64,000 bases of DNA, from contig NZ_JARGCS010000036.1 in NCBI RefSeq assembly GCF_029193575.1, positions 221,639 to 285,638 of the forward strand. The letters run 5' to 3'. A model generated the notes under the pieces. It saw only the letters and a list, made by a program, of their open reading frames with translations. It was not told the origin of the DNA and made no database searches. Origin of the DNA: Pseudomonas entomophila. GTDB lineage: Bacteria; Pseudomonadota; Gammaproteobacteria; Pseudomonadales; Pseudomonadaceae. The translations under genes and the position numbers were made by a program. This document shows, piece after piece, positions 26,973 through 35,620 of this stretch; position 1 is the first letter of the stretch; each line of letters starts with the position of its first letter.

Positions 26973-28310
26973 TCAGACCACGATATCCGAGGCGACGGCC
27001 TGGCCCACGGTGTCCACCAGGAAGTCAGCCAGGCTGCTACCGGTGAAATCGATGGCCAGGCTGCCCAGGTTGGTGGCCTGGTCGTAGCTGAGGATCGCCT
27101 CGCCGGCATGCCCGGTAAAGGCGTCGACGAACTGCAACGGCAACGTGTGCTGGGCGAACGCGGCAATGCCCGACAGGTCGATCTTGTCCTGACCGCTGAC
27201 GAAATCCATGATCCGATCCGACGCCTTGGCCATGGAGTCGCTGACGGCAGCGAACACGAAGGTGTCCGCGCCGCTGCCACCCCACAGGGTATCGGCCCCG
27301 CCACCGCCATAGACGATGTCGTTGCCGGCCCCGCCCTTGAGCACGTTGGCCAGCGCGTTGCCGATCAGCAGGTCGTTCCCTGCCCCACCGAAGGCGTTCT
27401 CGACAGTGACGCCCTTGGCGATGGAGACGTTGCCCAGCATGCCGCCAACGTCGGAGAACGAGGCTTCGTTGAGGTTGATCTTCTGGTTCTGGGTGAACCC
27501 GGAGAAGTCCAGGGTATCGTTGCCGCCGCCATCCCACACCGAGAACACGACTTTCGACGCGGACGAGGTGGCCGAATAGAAGTCGCGGTCAGCGGTGGAG
27601 TTGAAGCCGTACACGGTGTCGCCGGAACGCGTGGCGTAGTTCGCGCCATAGAGCTTCTGCAGCGCCGCGATGTCGTCCATCAGCGGGGCCGAGGCGTAGT
27701 ACTGCCCGCCACCCTTGACGAAGCTCTGCGCGGTGTTGCTTTCGCTCCAGTAGCTCATGACGCTGTAGCCACGGGTGTCCTGGGCATACGAAGCGTCACG
27801 GTAGCTCGGGTTGCCTTGCCCGGCGTTGTAGTCGCCGGGGTGGGACAGGCCGAGCACGTGGCCGATCTCGTGGGTCAGGGTCTGGCGGCCGTAGTTGCCG
27901 GTGTCCGGGGTGACGTTGACCTGGTAGCCGCTGTTGATCAGGTACCAGGATTCGCCCTTGTGCGAGCCCGGCTGGTCGAACGGCAGGTAGGCGAACGCCG
28001 CGCCGCCGTCGTTGGCGCTGTAGTTGCCGAAGGTCATGTGACCGTCGCCACCCGACGCCGCTTCCGTGAAGGTCACCTTGGCCACGTCGGCCCACGATTG
28101 CATGGCGAGTTTCGCCTGTGCCTTCTGCTGGGCGCTGAACGGGCTGAAAGTGCCCAGCTCGCGGCTGTAGAAGTCCGAAGGCGCAAAAAAGCAATGGATG
28201 TCAGACGGAAACCCGCCAACTTCGGCGAGGCTTCCAGTCACTCGCCCTTTTGAGGCGCAAAAAAACCGACACATTCTGAAACTTGTTGTCCAGTTATTTT
28301 TGGCGGCCAT
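26973..28310 (-). pseudogene. aprA: aprA, serralysin metalloprotease lacking its normal N-terminus
   Basis: Secreted RTX zinc protease. The catalytic zinc site HEIGHVLGLSH (147-157) and Met-turn YSVMSYW are intact. Calcium-binding RTX repeats (GGAGNDLLIGN, GGAGNDIVYGG, GGSGADTF) and the secretion end DIVV are also present. However, homology starts only at about residue 43 (APSDFYSRELGTFSPFSAQQKAQ). The usual propeptide and first mature strands (about 70 residues) are absent, and residues 1-42 (MAAKNNWTTSFRMCRF...) resemble nothing, begin without a clear ribosome site and look like former leader DNA. The enzyme is probably not made or not processed normally. Confidence 0.75.
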
Positions 28311-28608
28311 TCACTGAACTGAAAAGTGCCAAAGCACCCAGTGCATTTGCGCAAACTGTGAGGAATCAGTTTTAACCGAGGGTTACCCACAACGCCAATA
28401 ATGACGCGCACGTTTATTATTCACCGCACGGAAGTTTAATTATAAAAACGCGACTTCAAATTAGTGATCGGCCAGTCTGTTTCGTTAATGTTTTTTTTGC
28501 CGCGCGACAAACTACCGCATGACCCTCCGTCGCCTGCACGTTGACTTGCCTGCGGCGGCGGCGCTCAGTAGGCGTTGGCTACAGCCCTCCCACTGACAGG
28601 ACGACACG
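28311..28608. other. AT-rich gap upstream of aprA
   Basis: 298 bases without a gene, clearly richer in A/T than the surroundings (28,380-28,500). It probably held the original aprA promoter and leader. A perfect 10-base palindrome TTTGCGCAAA is at 28346-28355. No confident promoter hexamer pair was found. Confidence 0.5.
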
Positions 28609-28986
28609 ATGACAAGACTCACGGTGCAATCCGGCGATTTCTTGCAAGGTGAAGGCGAGTATCGCAACGGAGCGCTCACGCTCAAGACCCCACGCAGCCC
28701 CTCGCCCGGCGAACGGATTTCCCTGGCGCGGATCAAGGATCTGAAACTGGCCAGCCTGGAATCCAGCCGCAATCTGGGCAGCACCCTCGGCTGGGGCGTC
28801 GCCGGCGCCCTGGTGGCCGGCCCGGTGGGCCTGCTGGCAGGGTTATGGCTCGGCGGCAAGGAAGAGGAAGCCACCTTCCTCGTCACTTTCAAGGACGGAC
28901 GCAAACTCATGGCCATCACCGACGGCAAGACCTGGTCGAAGATCGACGACACCTGGCGCAAGCAGCAACGCCCAACCCCGCATTGA
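28609..28986 (+). CDS. Conserved hypothetical protein with glycine-rich hydrophobic segment
   Basis: 125-residue protein not recognised. An N-terminal beta-rich part (LTVQSGDFLQGEGEYRNGALTLKTP) is followed by a glycine/alanine-rich hydrophobic segment (about 56-82, LGWGVAGALVAGPVGLLAGLWLGG), perhaps a membrane hairpin, and a short C-terminal strand pair (ATFLVTFKDGRKLMAITD). AGGACGACACG precedes the ATG. It is divergent from aprA; no functional link is evident. Confidence 0.7.
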   Translation: MTRLTVQSGDFLQGEGEYRNGALTLKTPRSPSPGERISLARIKDLKLASLESSRNLGSTLGWGVAGALVAGPVGLLAGLWLGGKEEEATFLVTFKDGRKLMAITDGKTWSKIDDTWRKQQRPTPH

Positions 28987-29020
28987 GCGTGAGCTGAACA
29001 GCTCGCCGCGATACCCTGGC

Positions 29021-29098
29021 GGCCTCATCGCCGGGCAAGCCCGCTCCTACGAGGACCGCGCCGTCCTCCTGGAGCGGGCTCGCCCCGCGATGAGGCCA
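29021..29098. repeat. Paired REP palindromes
   Basis: ggcctcatcgccgggcaagcccgctcc and ggagcgggctcgccccgcgatgaggcc are inverted around a short spacer, between two co-directional genes. Confidence 0.85.
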
Positions 29099-29215
29099 GC
29101 ACACTGGCACATCCCCTCGCCCACCCGCGCCTGCTAACATGGCGCCCCTTTGCCCGGCCGGTGCAACGCCGCCGAGCCCCGCCCCTGCGCGCCCGTCCTT
29201 CAAGGAGCCCCCCGC

Positions 29216-31348
29216 ATGACCCCGCTTCGCCCCCGCCTGCCCCTCGGCCTGCTTGGCCTGGGCCTTGCCCTGCACGGCAGCCACGCCTTGGCCGCCGACA
29301 GCGTGACCCTGGCCCCGGTGCAGGTCACCGAACGCTACGGCGACAACGGCTACCAGGCCCGCGAAGCGCAGGTCGGGGGCTTTCAGCCCGCGCCACTGCT
29401 CGATACCCCGGCGTCGATCAGCGTGTTCAACCGCGCACTGCTGGATGACCGCCAGGTGCGCAACCTCAGCGAAGTGCTGCAAAGCGACGCCTCGGTCGGC
29501 GAAAGCTACGCGCCCATCGGCTACTACGAGAACTTCAACGTGCGCGGCTTCGAGCTGAACGCCGCCAGCAGCTACCGGATCAATGGCCAGACCATCGCCG
29601 GCGAGCAGAACGTGGCCCTGGAGAACAAGCAGCAGGTCGAGTTGCTCAAGGGGCTGTCCGGCCTGCAAAGCGGCGTGTCGGCGCCGGGCGGGCTGGTCAA
29701 CTACGTGACCAAGCGTACCGAGGACGTGCGCAGCGTCACCCTCGCCAGCAACGAGCACGGCGAACGCTACCTGGCCACCGACCTCGGCGGCTGGTTCGGC
29801 AGCGAGCGCCAGTTCGGCCTGCGGGCCAACCTTGCCCATGAAGACATCCGCAGCTACGTCGACCACGCCGACGGCAAGCGCGACTTCGCCTCACTGGCCT
29901 TCGACTGGCAGATCAGCCCCGACGCCACCCTGCAACTGGACGCCGAGTACCAGCACCGCGAGCAACGCTCGGTGCCGGGCTACCAGTTGCTCGGCGGCAG
30001 CCAGCTGCCGCACGGCATCGACCCGCACGACCGCCTGGCCTACCAGCACTGGGCCAAACCCGTGCAGAACGATTCGCTGAACCTCGGCGGGCACTTCACA
30101 TACCGCTTCAGCGACACGTGGCAGGGCACCCTCAGCGCCTCGCGCAGCAAGGTGGTGATCGACGACTACAGTTCGTTCGCCTGGGGCTCCAGCGAGGGCG
30201 CGTTCTTCGGCAGCAACGGCGACTACGACATCTACGACTTCCGCAGCCCCGACGACACCCGGCGCATCGACGAGGCCCAGGCCACCCTCGACGGGCGCTT
30301 CGACGCCTTGGGCGTGGGCCATGAGCTGACCGTCGGCACCAGCGCCCAGCGCCGCACCCTCGACCAGCGGCCCTATTACAACGAGTGGCTCGATACCGGC
30401 AACATCTACACCGGCGCCCCGGCGCTGGAGCCGTCCGACAAACCCGTCGGCGCCAGCGAGAAACGCCTGGACAGCCGCCAGTACGGCCTGTTCGCAAGCG
30501 ACCGCATCAGCTTCAACGAACAGTGGCAGACCGTGCTTGGCGCCCGCGAAGTGCGCCTGGACGAAAAGACCTGGGACGAGACCGGCGCGGCTGGCCGCCA
30601 CACTCGGCAATACCAGTTGCTGCCCAACGCCGCCTTGATCTACAAGCCACGGCCGGACACCACCCTGTACGCCAGCTATGCCAAAGGCCTGTCGTCCGGC
30701 GGCACCGCGCCGTGGTTTGCCAGCAATGCCGCCGAGATCCTTTCTCCAACCCTGTCGCGCCAGCTGGAAGTCGGCATCAAGCGTGATTGGCGGGGCATGA
30801 GCCTGAGCGCGGCGCTGTTCCAGATTCGCCAGGCCTACCAATACGCCCGCCCCGAGGGCGACGGCAACTTCACCTACGTGCAGCAGGGCCAGCAGAAGAA
30901 CACCGGCCTGGAACTCGGCGCCAGCGGCTGGGTGACCTCGAAGTTGCAGGTACAGGCCAGCGCCGCGGCGATCCGCGCCCGGGTGCAGGGCAGCGGCACC
31001 GAGGCCTACGAAGGCCACCAGGCGATCAACGTGCCGCGCCTGCGTGCGGCGTTGCAGGCCGAATACAGCCTGCCGCTGCCGGGGCTGGCGTTACTCGGCG
31101 GGGCGCGCTACAACGCCAGCAAGTCTGCGAGCCAGGCGGGCAACGTCGAGGTGGGCGGGTACACGGTGTTCGATATCGGCAGCCGCTACCGCACGCGCAT
31201 CGGCGGGTATGACACGGTGCTGAGGCTGAGCGTGGACAACCTCTTCGACAAGCGTTACTGGCGCGACGTGGGGGATTACCTGGGGGACAACTACCTGTTC
31301 CAGGGGGCGCCGCGTACCGCTCGGCTGTCGGCTTCGGTCAGTTTCTGA
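29216..31348 (+). CDS. TonB-dependent siderophore-type outer-membrane receptor
   Basis: 710-residue TonB-dependent receptor. A signal peptide ends near residue 27 (SHALAA), a TonB-box-like DSVTLAPVQVTE follows, then the plug domain (TPASISVFNRALLDDRQVRNLSEVL...YENFNVRGFEL...INGQTIAG, VELLKGLSGLQSGVSAPGGLVNYVTKR) and a 22-strand barrel ending in the aromatic ASVSF. It lacks the N-terminal signalling extension, so it is not a FecA-type transducer. No sigma/anti-sigma pair, biosynthetic genes or obvious Fur box accompany it, and REPs isolate it. The ligand is probably a siderophore but undetermined. Confidence 0.9.
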   Translation: MTPLRPRLPLGLLGLGLALHGSHALAADSVTLAPVQVTERYGDNGYQAREAQVGGFQPAPLLDTPASISVFNRALLDDRQVRNLSEVLQSDASVGESYAPIGYYENFNVRGFELNAASSYRINGQTIAGEQNVALENKQQVELLKGLSGLQSGVSAPGGLVNYVTKRTEDVRSVTLASNEHGERYLATDLGGWFGSERQFGLRANLAHEDIRSYVDHADGKRDFASLAFDWQISPDATLQLDAEYQHREQRSVPGYQLLGGSQLPHGIDPHDRLAYQHWAKPVQNDSLNLGGHFTYRFSDTWQGTLSASRSKVVIDDYSSFAWGSSEGAFFGSNGDYDIYDFRSPDDTRRIDEAQATLDGRFDALGVGHELTVGTSAQRRTLDQRPYYNEWLDTGNIYTGAPALEPSDKPVGASEKRLDSRQYGLFASDRISFNEQWQTVLGAREVRLDEKTWDETGAAGRHTRQYQLLPNAALIYKPRPDTTLYASYAKGLSSGGTAPWFASNAAEILSPTLSRQLEVGIKRDWRGMSLSAALFQIRQAYQYARPEGDGNFTYVQQGQQKNTGLELGASGWVTSKLQVQASAAAIRARVQGSGTEAYEGHQAINVPRLRAALQAEYSLPLPGLALLGGARYNASKSASQAGNVEVGGYTVFDIGSRYRTRIGGYDTVLRLSVDNLFDKRYWRDVGDYLGDNYLFQGAPRTARLSASVSF

Positions 31349-31353
31349 GGACG

Positions 31354-31406
31354 CCTCGCGGGGCACAGCGCGCTCCTTGCAGGAGCAGGCTTGCCCCGCG
31401 CTAGGG
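31354..31406. repeat. REP palindromes (degenerate pair)
   Basis: cctcgcggggcacagcgcgctcc opposite ggagcaggcttgccccgcg, just after the receptor gene. Confidence 0.7.
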
Positions 31407-31427
31407 CCATCACTGTCCGCGCAAAAA

Positions 31428-31471
31428 ACCCAGAAAACAAAAAACCCCTGAACCTTTCGATTCAGGGGTTT
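31428..31471 (-). terminator. Terminator of tRNA-Ser
   Basis: AACCCCTGAA/TTCAGGGGTT stem with an 8-base loop, followed on the minus strand by TTTTTTGTTTTC; 12 bases beyond the tRNA 3' end. Confidence 0.85.
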
Positions 31472-31482
31472 CTTGCGGAATG

Positions 31483-31572
31483 TGGCGGTGAAGAAGGGAT
31501 TTGAACCCTTGATACGATTTCTCGTATACACACTTTCCAGGCGTGCTCCTTCGACCACTCGGACACTTCACC
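31483..31572 (-). tRNA. tRNA-Ser (GGA)
   Basis: 90-nt class II tRNA. The acceptor stem GGTGAAG/CTTCACC, discriminator G and encoded CCA are intact. The anticodon loop CTGGAAA gives GGA, reading UCC/UCU. A long variable arm (TACGAGAAATCGTA) is typical of serine tRNA, and the T-loop GGTTCAAATCC is canonical. It has its own promoter and terminator. tRNA-Ser genes are common integration sites, but no element or duplicated 3' end is seen here. Confidence 0.97.
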
Positions 31573-31609
31573 GGATCTCTTCAAGCAGTTCAGCCTGTCG
31601 AGGCGCGCT

Positions 31610-31638
31610 AATTTAGTAGAAGACCTATTCTTTGGCAA
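31610..31638 (-). promoter_or_regulatory. Promoter of tRNA-Ser
   Basis: On the minus strand TTGCCA (31638-31633), 17 bases, TAAATT (31615-31610); start predicted about 30 bases before the tRNA. A GC-rich discriminator (AGCGCGCC) follows, as in stringently controlled stable-RNA promoters. Confidence 0.65.
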
Positions 31639-31778
31639 GCATTTTTTTCAGAATTTTCATGCGCTTAAGCCCCTGAACGGAAATGCCCCAGGCGCCAGGG
31701 CGATGCTGCCAATCCACACTGCGCTTTTTCCACGGCCAGCGCCCTGCCCCGCCCGCGCAAGGCCGCGGCCCGATTCAC

Positions 31779-31792
31779 TGACCAGCCGGTCA
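31779..31792. promoter_or_regulatory. Candidate operator before crotonase gene
   Basis: Perfect inverted repeat TGACC-AGCC-GGTCA, 68 bases before the crotonase start. Its form resembles TetR-type operators; no regulator gene lies next to it. Confidence 0.35.
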
Positions 31793-31860
31793 GCCTTGGC
31801 GCTTTACCTGGCCGGCGGCGCTGGGTAACGTCGTCGCCACGCCACCTAAAGGACTCTGTC

Positions 31861-32550
31861 ATGAGCGAGCTGATTACCTACCACGCCGAAGACGGCATCG
31901 CCACCCTGACCCTGAACAACGGCAAGGTCAACGCCATCTCCCCGGACGTCATCACCGCCTTCAACGCCGCGCTGGACCGGGCCGTTGAAGAGCGTGCGGT
32001 GGTGATCATCACCGGCCAGCCTGGCATTCTCTCCGGCGGCTACGACCTCAAGGTGATGACCAGCGGCCCCAAGGAAGCCGTCGGCCTGGTCACCGCCGGC
32101 TCCACCCTGGCACGGCGCCTGCTCTCGCACCCGTTCCCGGTGATCGTCGCCTGCCCTGGCAACGCCGTGGCCAAGGGTGCCTTCCTGTTGCTGTCGGCCG
32201 ACTACCGCATCGGCGTCGAAGGCCCCTACAAGATCTGCCTGAACGAAGTGCAGATCGGCATGACCATGCACCACGCCGGCATCGAACTGGCGCGCGACCG
32301 CCTGGGCCGCGCGGCCTTCCAGCGCTCGGTGAACAATGCCGAGGTGTTTGACCCACAGGGCGCGCTGGGCGCGGGCTTCCTCGACCAGGTGGTGCCGGCC
32401 GAGCAATTGCTGGACACCGCCCTGGCCGCCGCGCGTGAGCTGAAGAAGCTGAACATGCTGGCGCACAAGAACACCAAGCTGAAGGTGCGCAAGGGGCTGC
32501 TGGACGCACTGGACGAGGCGATTCTGCTGGACCAGAACCACATGGGTTGA
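31861..32550 (+). CDS. Crotonase (enoyl-CoA hydratase/isomerase) family protein
   Basis: 229-residue crotonase-fold enzyme. The oxyanion-hole segments are SGGYDLKVM (about 59-67) and the later GNAVAKGAFLLLSADYRIG, which replaces the usual A-GGG-E block, so the canonical hydratase Glu pair is not both present; the activity may be isomerase- or hydrolase-like. It is slightly shorter than typical hydratases (about 255). It stands alone. The CoA substrate is unknown. Confidence 0.85.
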   Translation: MSELITYHAEDGIATLTLNNGKVNAISPDVITAFNAALDRAVEERAVVIITGQPGILSGGYDLKVMTSGPKEAVGLVTAGSTLARRLLSHPFPVIVACPGNAVAKGAFLLLSADYRIGVEGPYKICLNEVQIGMTMHHAGIELARDRLGRAAFQRSVNNAEVFDPQGALGAGFLDQVVPAEQLLDTALAAARELKKLNMLAHKNTKLKVRKGLLDALDEAILLDQNHMG

Positions 32551-32553
32551 ACA

Positions 32554-32592
32554 CCCCTCGCGGGGCGATCCGACTTGCCCCGCGAGAGGGCC
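32554..32592. repeat. REP palindrome
   Basis: ccctcgcggggcgat facing acttgccccgcgaggg-like arm, after the crotonase gene. Confidence 0.7.
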
Positions 32593-32671
32593 CTCCCAGA
32601 CACACCAACCGTTTGCCCAGGCCAGTGCACAGTCGTACACTGCCCCGCGACTGTCTGGTGTGAGCCCCATC

Positions 32672-33391
32672 ATGCTCTATTCGCTTCGCATGCTCCTGCT
32701 GGCCCTGCACTTCCTGCTGGTGGGAGCGCTCGGCCTGGTCATCGGCCTGTGCCGCCCGTTCAACCCCGATAATAGCCGCCTGTTCGCCCGCCTCTACAGC
32801 GTACCGGCCACCTGGCTGCTGCGCCTGCGGGTCAAGGCAGAGGTCGGCCCCTTGTGGGACCAGCCGCCCGGCTGCGTGATCGTCGCCAACCACCAATCGA
32901 ATTTCGATCTGTTCATCCTCGGTCGCGTGGTGCCGCAACGCACCGTGGCCATTGGCAAGAAAAGCCTGGGCTGGATCCCACTGTTCGGTCAGCTGTTCTG
33001 GCTCGGCGGCAACGTGCTGGTCGACCGCAAGAACGCCTACCAGGCGCGCAAGGCCCTGCAGGTGACCACGCGCATCCTGCGCGACGACACCTCGATCTGG
33101 ATCTTCCCCGAGGGCACGCGCAACCCCGGTGAGCAGTTGCTTTCGTTCAAGAAAGGCGCGTTCCACATGGCGGTCGAGGCCGGCGTGCCGATCGTGCCGG
33201 TGTGCGTCAGCCGCTACACCCAGCGCCTGGGCCTGAACAGCTGGCGCCAGCGCACGGTGATCGTCCGCTCGCTGCCGCCAATCGCCACCCGCGGCCTCGG
33301 CCAGCAGGACCTGCCGGCGCTGATCGAACAATGCCGCACGCAGATGCAGCAGTGCATCGACCGCATGGACAGCGAGCTGCCCCGGCACTGA
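32672..33391 (+). CDS. 1-acyl-sn-glycerol-3-phosphate acyltransferase (PlsC family)
   Basis: 239-residue membrane-associated acyltransferase converting lysophosphatidate to phosphatidate. One N-terminal membrane helix (about 5-28), the catalytic NHQSNFD box (His74, Asp79) and the FPEGTRNPGEQ glycerol-phosphate-binding motif are present. The ATG at 32672 is preferred to a GTG four codons upstream. Pseudomonads carry several PlsC paralogues, so this may be an accessory copy. Confidence 0.9.
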   Translation: MLYSLRMLLLALHFLLVGALGLVIGLCRPFNPDNSRLFARLYSVPATWLLRLRVKAEVGPLWDQPPGCVIVANHQSNFDLFILGRVVPQRTVAIGKKSLGWIPLFGQLFWLGGNVLVDRKNAYQARKALQVTTRILRDDTSIWIFPEGTRNPGEQLLSFKKGAFHMAVEAGVPIVPVCVSRYTQRLGLNSWRQRTVIVRSLPPIATRGLGQQDLPALIEQCRTQMQQCIDRMDSELPRH

Positions 33392-33463
33392 CCGGCAACG
33401 GTTGCCCTAATGCCGCGCACGGCCCAAGCTGTCTGCCATGTCTAACCGAATAAGCAGGCAACC

Positions 33464-34435
33464 ATGGGTCGAGTCGTCGCAGCGGCGGTGTACAGCGCCG
33501 GCAGGAAGGTCACCAACATCAGCCTCGACGAAGGCAGCGAATGGGCACGCAAGCCCGGGCACTTCGTGTGGATCGGCCTCGAAGAGCCCAACGCTCAGGA
33601 GCTGGCCAACCTGCAACGGCAGTTCGGGTTGCATGAACTGGCGATCGAGGACGCCCTGGAGAAACACAGCCGGCCCAAGCTGGAAACCTTTGGCGACGCG
33701 CTGTTCATCGTGACCTACTCGCCGGTGCGCCACGAAGGCCGGCTGGAGTTCATCGAGACCCACATCTTCGCCGGCAACGGCTACATCATCACCTGCCGTA
33801 ACGGCCACTCGAAGTCCTACGCCCTGGTGCGCCAACGCTGCGAGGCGCGGCCGCTGCTGCTCGAGCACGGCGAGGACTTCGTGCTCTATGCCCTGCTCGA
33901 CTTCGTCACCGAGAACTACCAGCCGGTCAGCGAAGCGATCCATGGCGAGATCGAGGAGTTGGAGCAGAGCGTGCTCAGCGGCTCGCTGCGCGAAGATGAC
34001 ATCCGCCGCCTGCACAGCCTGCGCCGCGACATCCTGCGGCTGCGCCGCTACGTGGCGCCGATGGTGGAGATCGGTGAGGAGTTGCAGCGCTTGAGCTTTC
34101 CATTCATCGACAAGAACATGCGCCCGTACTTTCGCGACGTGCAGATCCACGTCACGCGGCAGATGGAGGACCTGGCGGGGATTCGTGACATCGCCAGCCA
34201 GACCATCGAGATCGGCATGCTGCTGGAGTCGTCACGGCAAAGCATCGTGCAGCGCAAGTTCGCCGCCTGGGCGGCGATTCTGGCCTTCCCCACGGCGATT
34301 GCCGGGATCTACGGGATGAATTTCCAGAACATGCCGGAGCTGAGCTGGCACTACGGCTATTTCGTGGTGCTGGGGGTGATCGTGGCAGGGTGTGGCGGGT
34401 TGTTCGCCAGCTTCAAGCGGTCGGGGTGGTTGTAG
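33464..34435 (+). CDS. CorA-family magnesium/cobalt transporter
   Basis: 323-residue CorA-type channel. A long cytoplasmic domain (1-260) with an LRRDILRLRRYVAPM-type coiled coil is followed by two C-terminal membrane helices, with the signature YGMNFQNMPE between them (GMN motif) and a basic KRSGWL end. It resembles the Pseudomonas CorA-like subgroup that moves Mg2+, Co2+ or Ni2+. Start follows plsC by 72 bases; co-transcription is possible. Confidence 0.9.
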   Translation: MGRVVAAAVYSAGRKVTNISLDEGSEWARKPGHFVWIGLEEPNAQELANLQRQFGLHELAIEDALEKHSRPKLETFGDALFIVTYSPVRHEGRLEFIETHIFAGNGYIITCRNGHSKSYALVRQRCEARPLLLEHGEDFVLYALLDFVTENYQPVSEAIHGEIEELEQSVLSGSLREDDIRRLHSLRRDILRLRRYVAPMVEIGEELQRLSFPFIDKNMRPYFRDVQIHVTRQMEDLAGIRDIASQTIEIGMLLESSRQSIVQRKFAAWAAILAFPTAIAGIYGMNFQNMPELSWHYGYFVVLGVIVAGCGGLFASFKRSGWL

Positions 34436-34442
34436 CGAAAAG

Positions 34443-34514
34443 CATCGCGGGGCAAGCCCGCTCTCCCAAGGAACGACGCAGTCCTTGTGAGAGAGGGCTT
34501 GCCCCGCGAGAGGG
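34443..34514. repeat. Paired REP palindromes
   Basis: catcgcggggcaagcccgctct and agagggcttgccccgcgag inverted around a 30-base spacer that itself contains aaggac/gtccttg arms; between convergent corA-like and amidotransferase genes. Confidence 0.85.
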
Positions 34515-34523
34515 ACGTTAAGA

Positions 34524-35258
34524 TCAGGCCAGGTTTTGCTTGCCTTTGTCCGAATGCCCGACAAAGCGCATCATCCACTCCCCGACCAGGTCCCCCTGGT
34601 GCTCATCGACGAGGCTGGCGACCGCCTTCTGGTACACCTCCTCCCCCAGCCGATCCTGGCGCGCATCGAGCAGCGCACGGGAATAGTCATGGACGAACTC
34701 CGGGTGCCCCTGGAAACACAGCACCTGGTCGCGCACGTGGTATGCCGCGTTCGGGCAGAAGTCGCTGGAGGCGATCAGGGTCGCGCCCTCGGGCAGCGCG
34801 GTGACCTGGTCCTGGTGGCTGATCAGCATGCTCAGCTCGGTCACTTCCGGGTCCATCCAGGGGGCGTGGGCGGCCAGGCTGTAGCGGTGGATACCCAGCC
34901 CCCAGCCCTTGTCGGCACGCTCGGCCTTGCCGCCGAGCACCAGCGCCAGCAGCTGGTGGCCGAAGCACACGCCCAGCAGTTTCTCACCCCGTTCGTAGAG
35001 CTTGAGCAGGTACGCCTTGAGGGTCTGGATCCAGGGGTCGCTGCCGAACGAGTCGGCCTTGCTGCCGGTCACCAGGTAGGCGTCGAAGGTTTCCTCTTCC
35101 GCGGGATACTCGCCGTTCATCACGTTGTACACGCGAAACTCGGCGGCGATCGGCTGACGCGAGAACAGCTGCTCGAACATCCTTCCGTAGCCCTGGTACT
35201 GCGCGGTCAACTCCGGTCGCAGGACATCGGTTTCAAGGATGCAGATGCGTAACGACAT
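34524..35258 (-). CDS. Class I glutamine amidotransferase-like protein
   Basis: 244-residue triad amidotransferase of the GuaA-like N-terminal type. The nucleophile elbow LLGVCFGHQLLALVLGG gives Cys98 and His101; the distal His-x-Glu is in FQGHPEFVHDY. It has no synthase domain, so it probably hydrolyses a gamma-glutamyl amide or partners another enzyme. ATG 35258 has AGGA 8 bases upstream; an upstream in-frame ATG (35279) has no ribosome site. Confidence 0.87.
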   Translation of the reverse strand: MSLRICILETDVLRPELTAQYQGYGRMFEQLFSRQPIAAEFRVYNVMNGEYPAEEETFDAYLVTGSKADSFGSDPWIQTLKAYLLKLYERGEKLLGVCFGHQLLALVLGGKAERADKGWGLGIHRYSLAAHAPWMDPEVTELSMLISHQDQVTALPEGATLIASSDFCPNAAYHVRDQVLCFQGHPEFVHDYSRALLDARQDRLGEEVYQKAVASLVDEHQGDLVGEWMMRFVGHSDKGKQNLA

Positions 35259-35620
35259 AGGGATAGTCCTGAACGACATGGGTGGGAATCTGCGGTAGAG
35301 ACTGCCGCGAAAGACACGTACAAGCAAGTGGTGCGCACTGACGAACGGTAGGCAGCTAGGCAATTACTCGTGGCAGCCACGCAACTGTCTAGTCAGAGCA
35401 TGCCAGCGGAATGGCCACTGGCCTCATAACCACGGAGAATCGACCATGATTCGGTTAGAACAAAGGGTTCTCAAACAGCCATGACGTTCGCCCTACTGTT
35501 GGTTGTATATCCAGACACAAGCGGCAAGCAGGACGGTGGTTCACACGCCCTGCGATCGACCCGAAGCCAGACACGGAAGCCAAGGGTTATTCAGGAATAA
35601 CAACAAGAAGGCGGTCCGCC
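35259..35620. other. Gap with two inverted repeats before the 31-residue peptide gene
   Basis: 362 bases without a long gene. At 35437-35452 GAATC-gaccat-GATTC and at 35457-35471 AGAAC-aaagg-GTTCT are adjacent inverted repeats. A 12-codon ORF (ATG 35448 to TGA 35486) with CGGAG 10 bases before it overlaps both, so it could be a leader peptide or chance. Nothing else supported. Confidence 0.4.

Noticed and set aside
26546..27310. Open frame linking aprI to sequence inside aprA, suggesting a fusion
   Set aside because: The upstream part is an alternative frame of aprA; AprI has its own ATG and signal peptide.
29100..29215. Fur box before the TonB-dependent receptor
   Set aside because: No GATAATGATAATCATTATC-like sequence was found in the gap, so iron control cannot be claimed from sequence.
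31483..31572. tRNA-Ser as an integration site of a mobile island
   Set aside because: No integrase, no duplicated tRNA 3' end and no composition change on either side.
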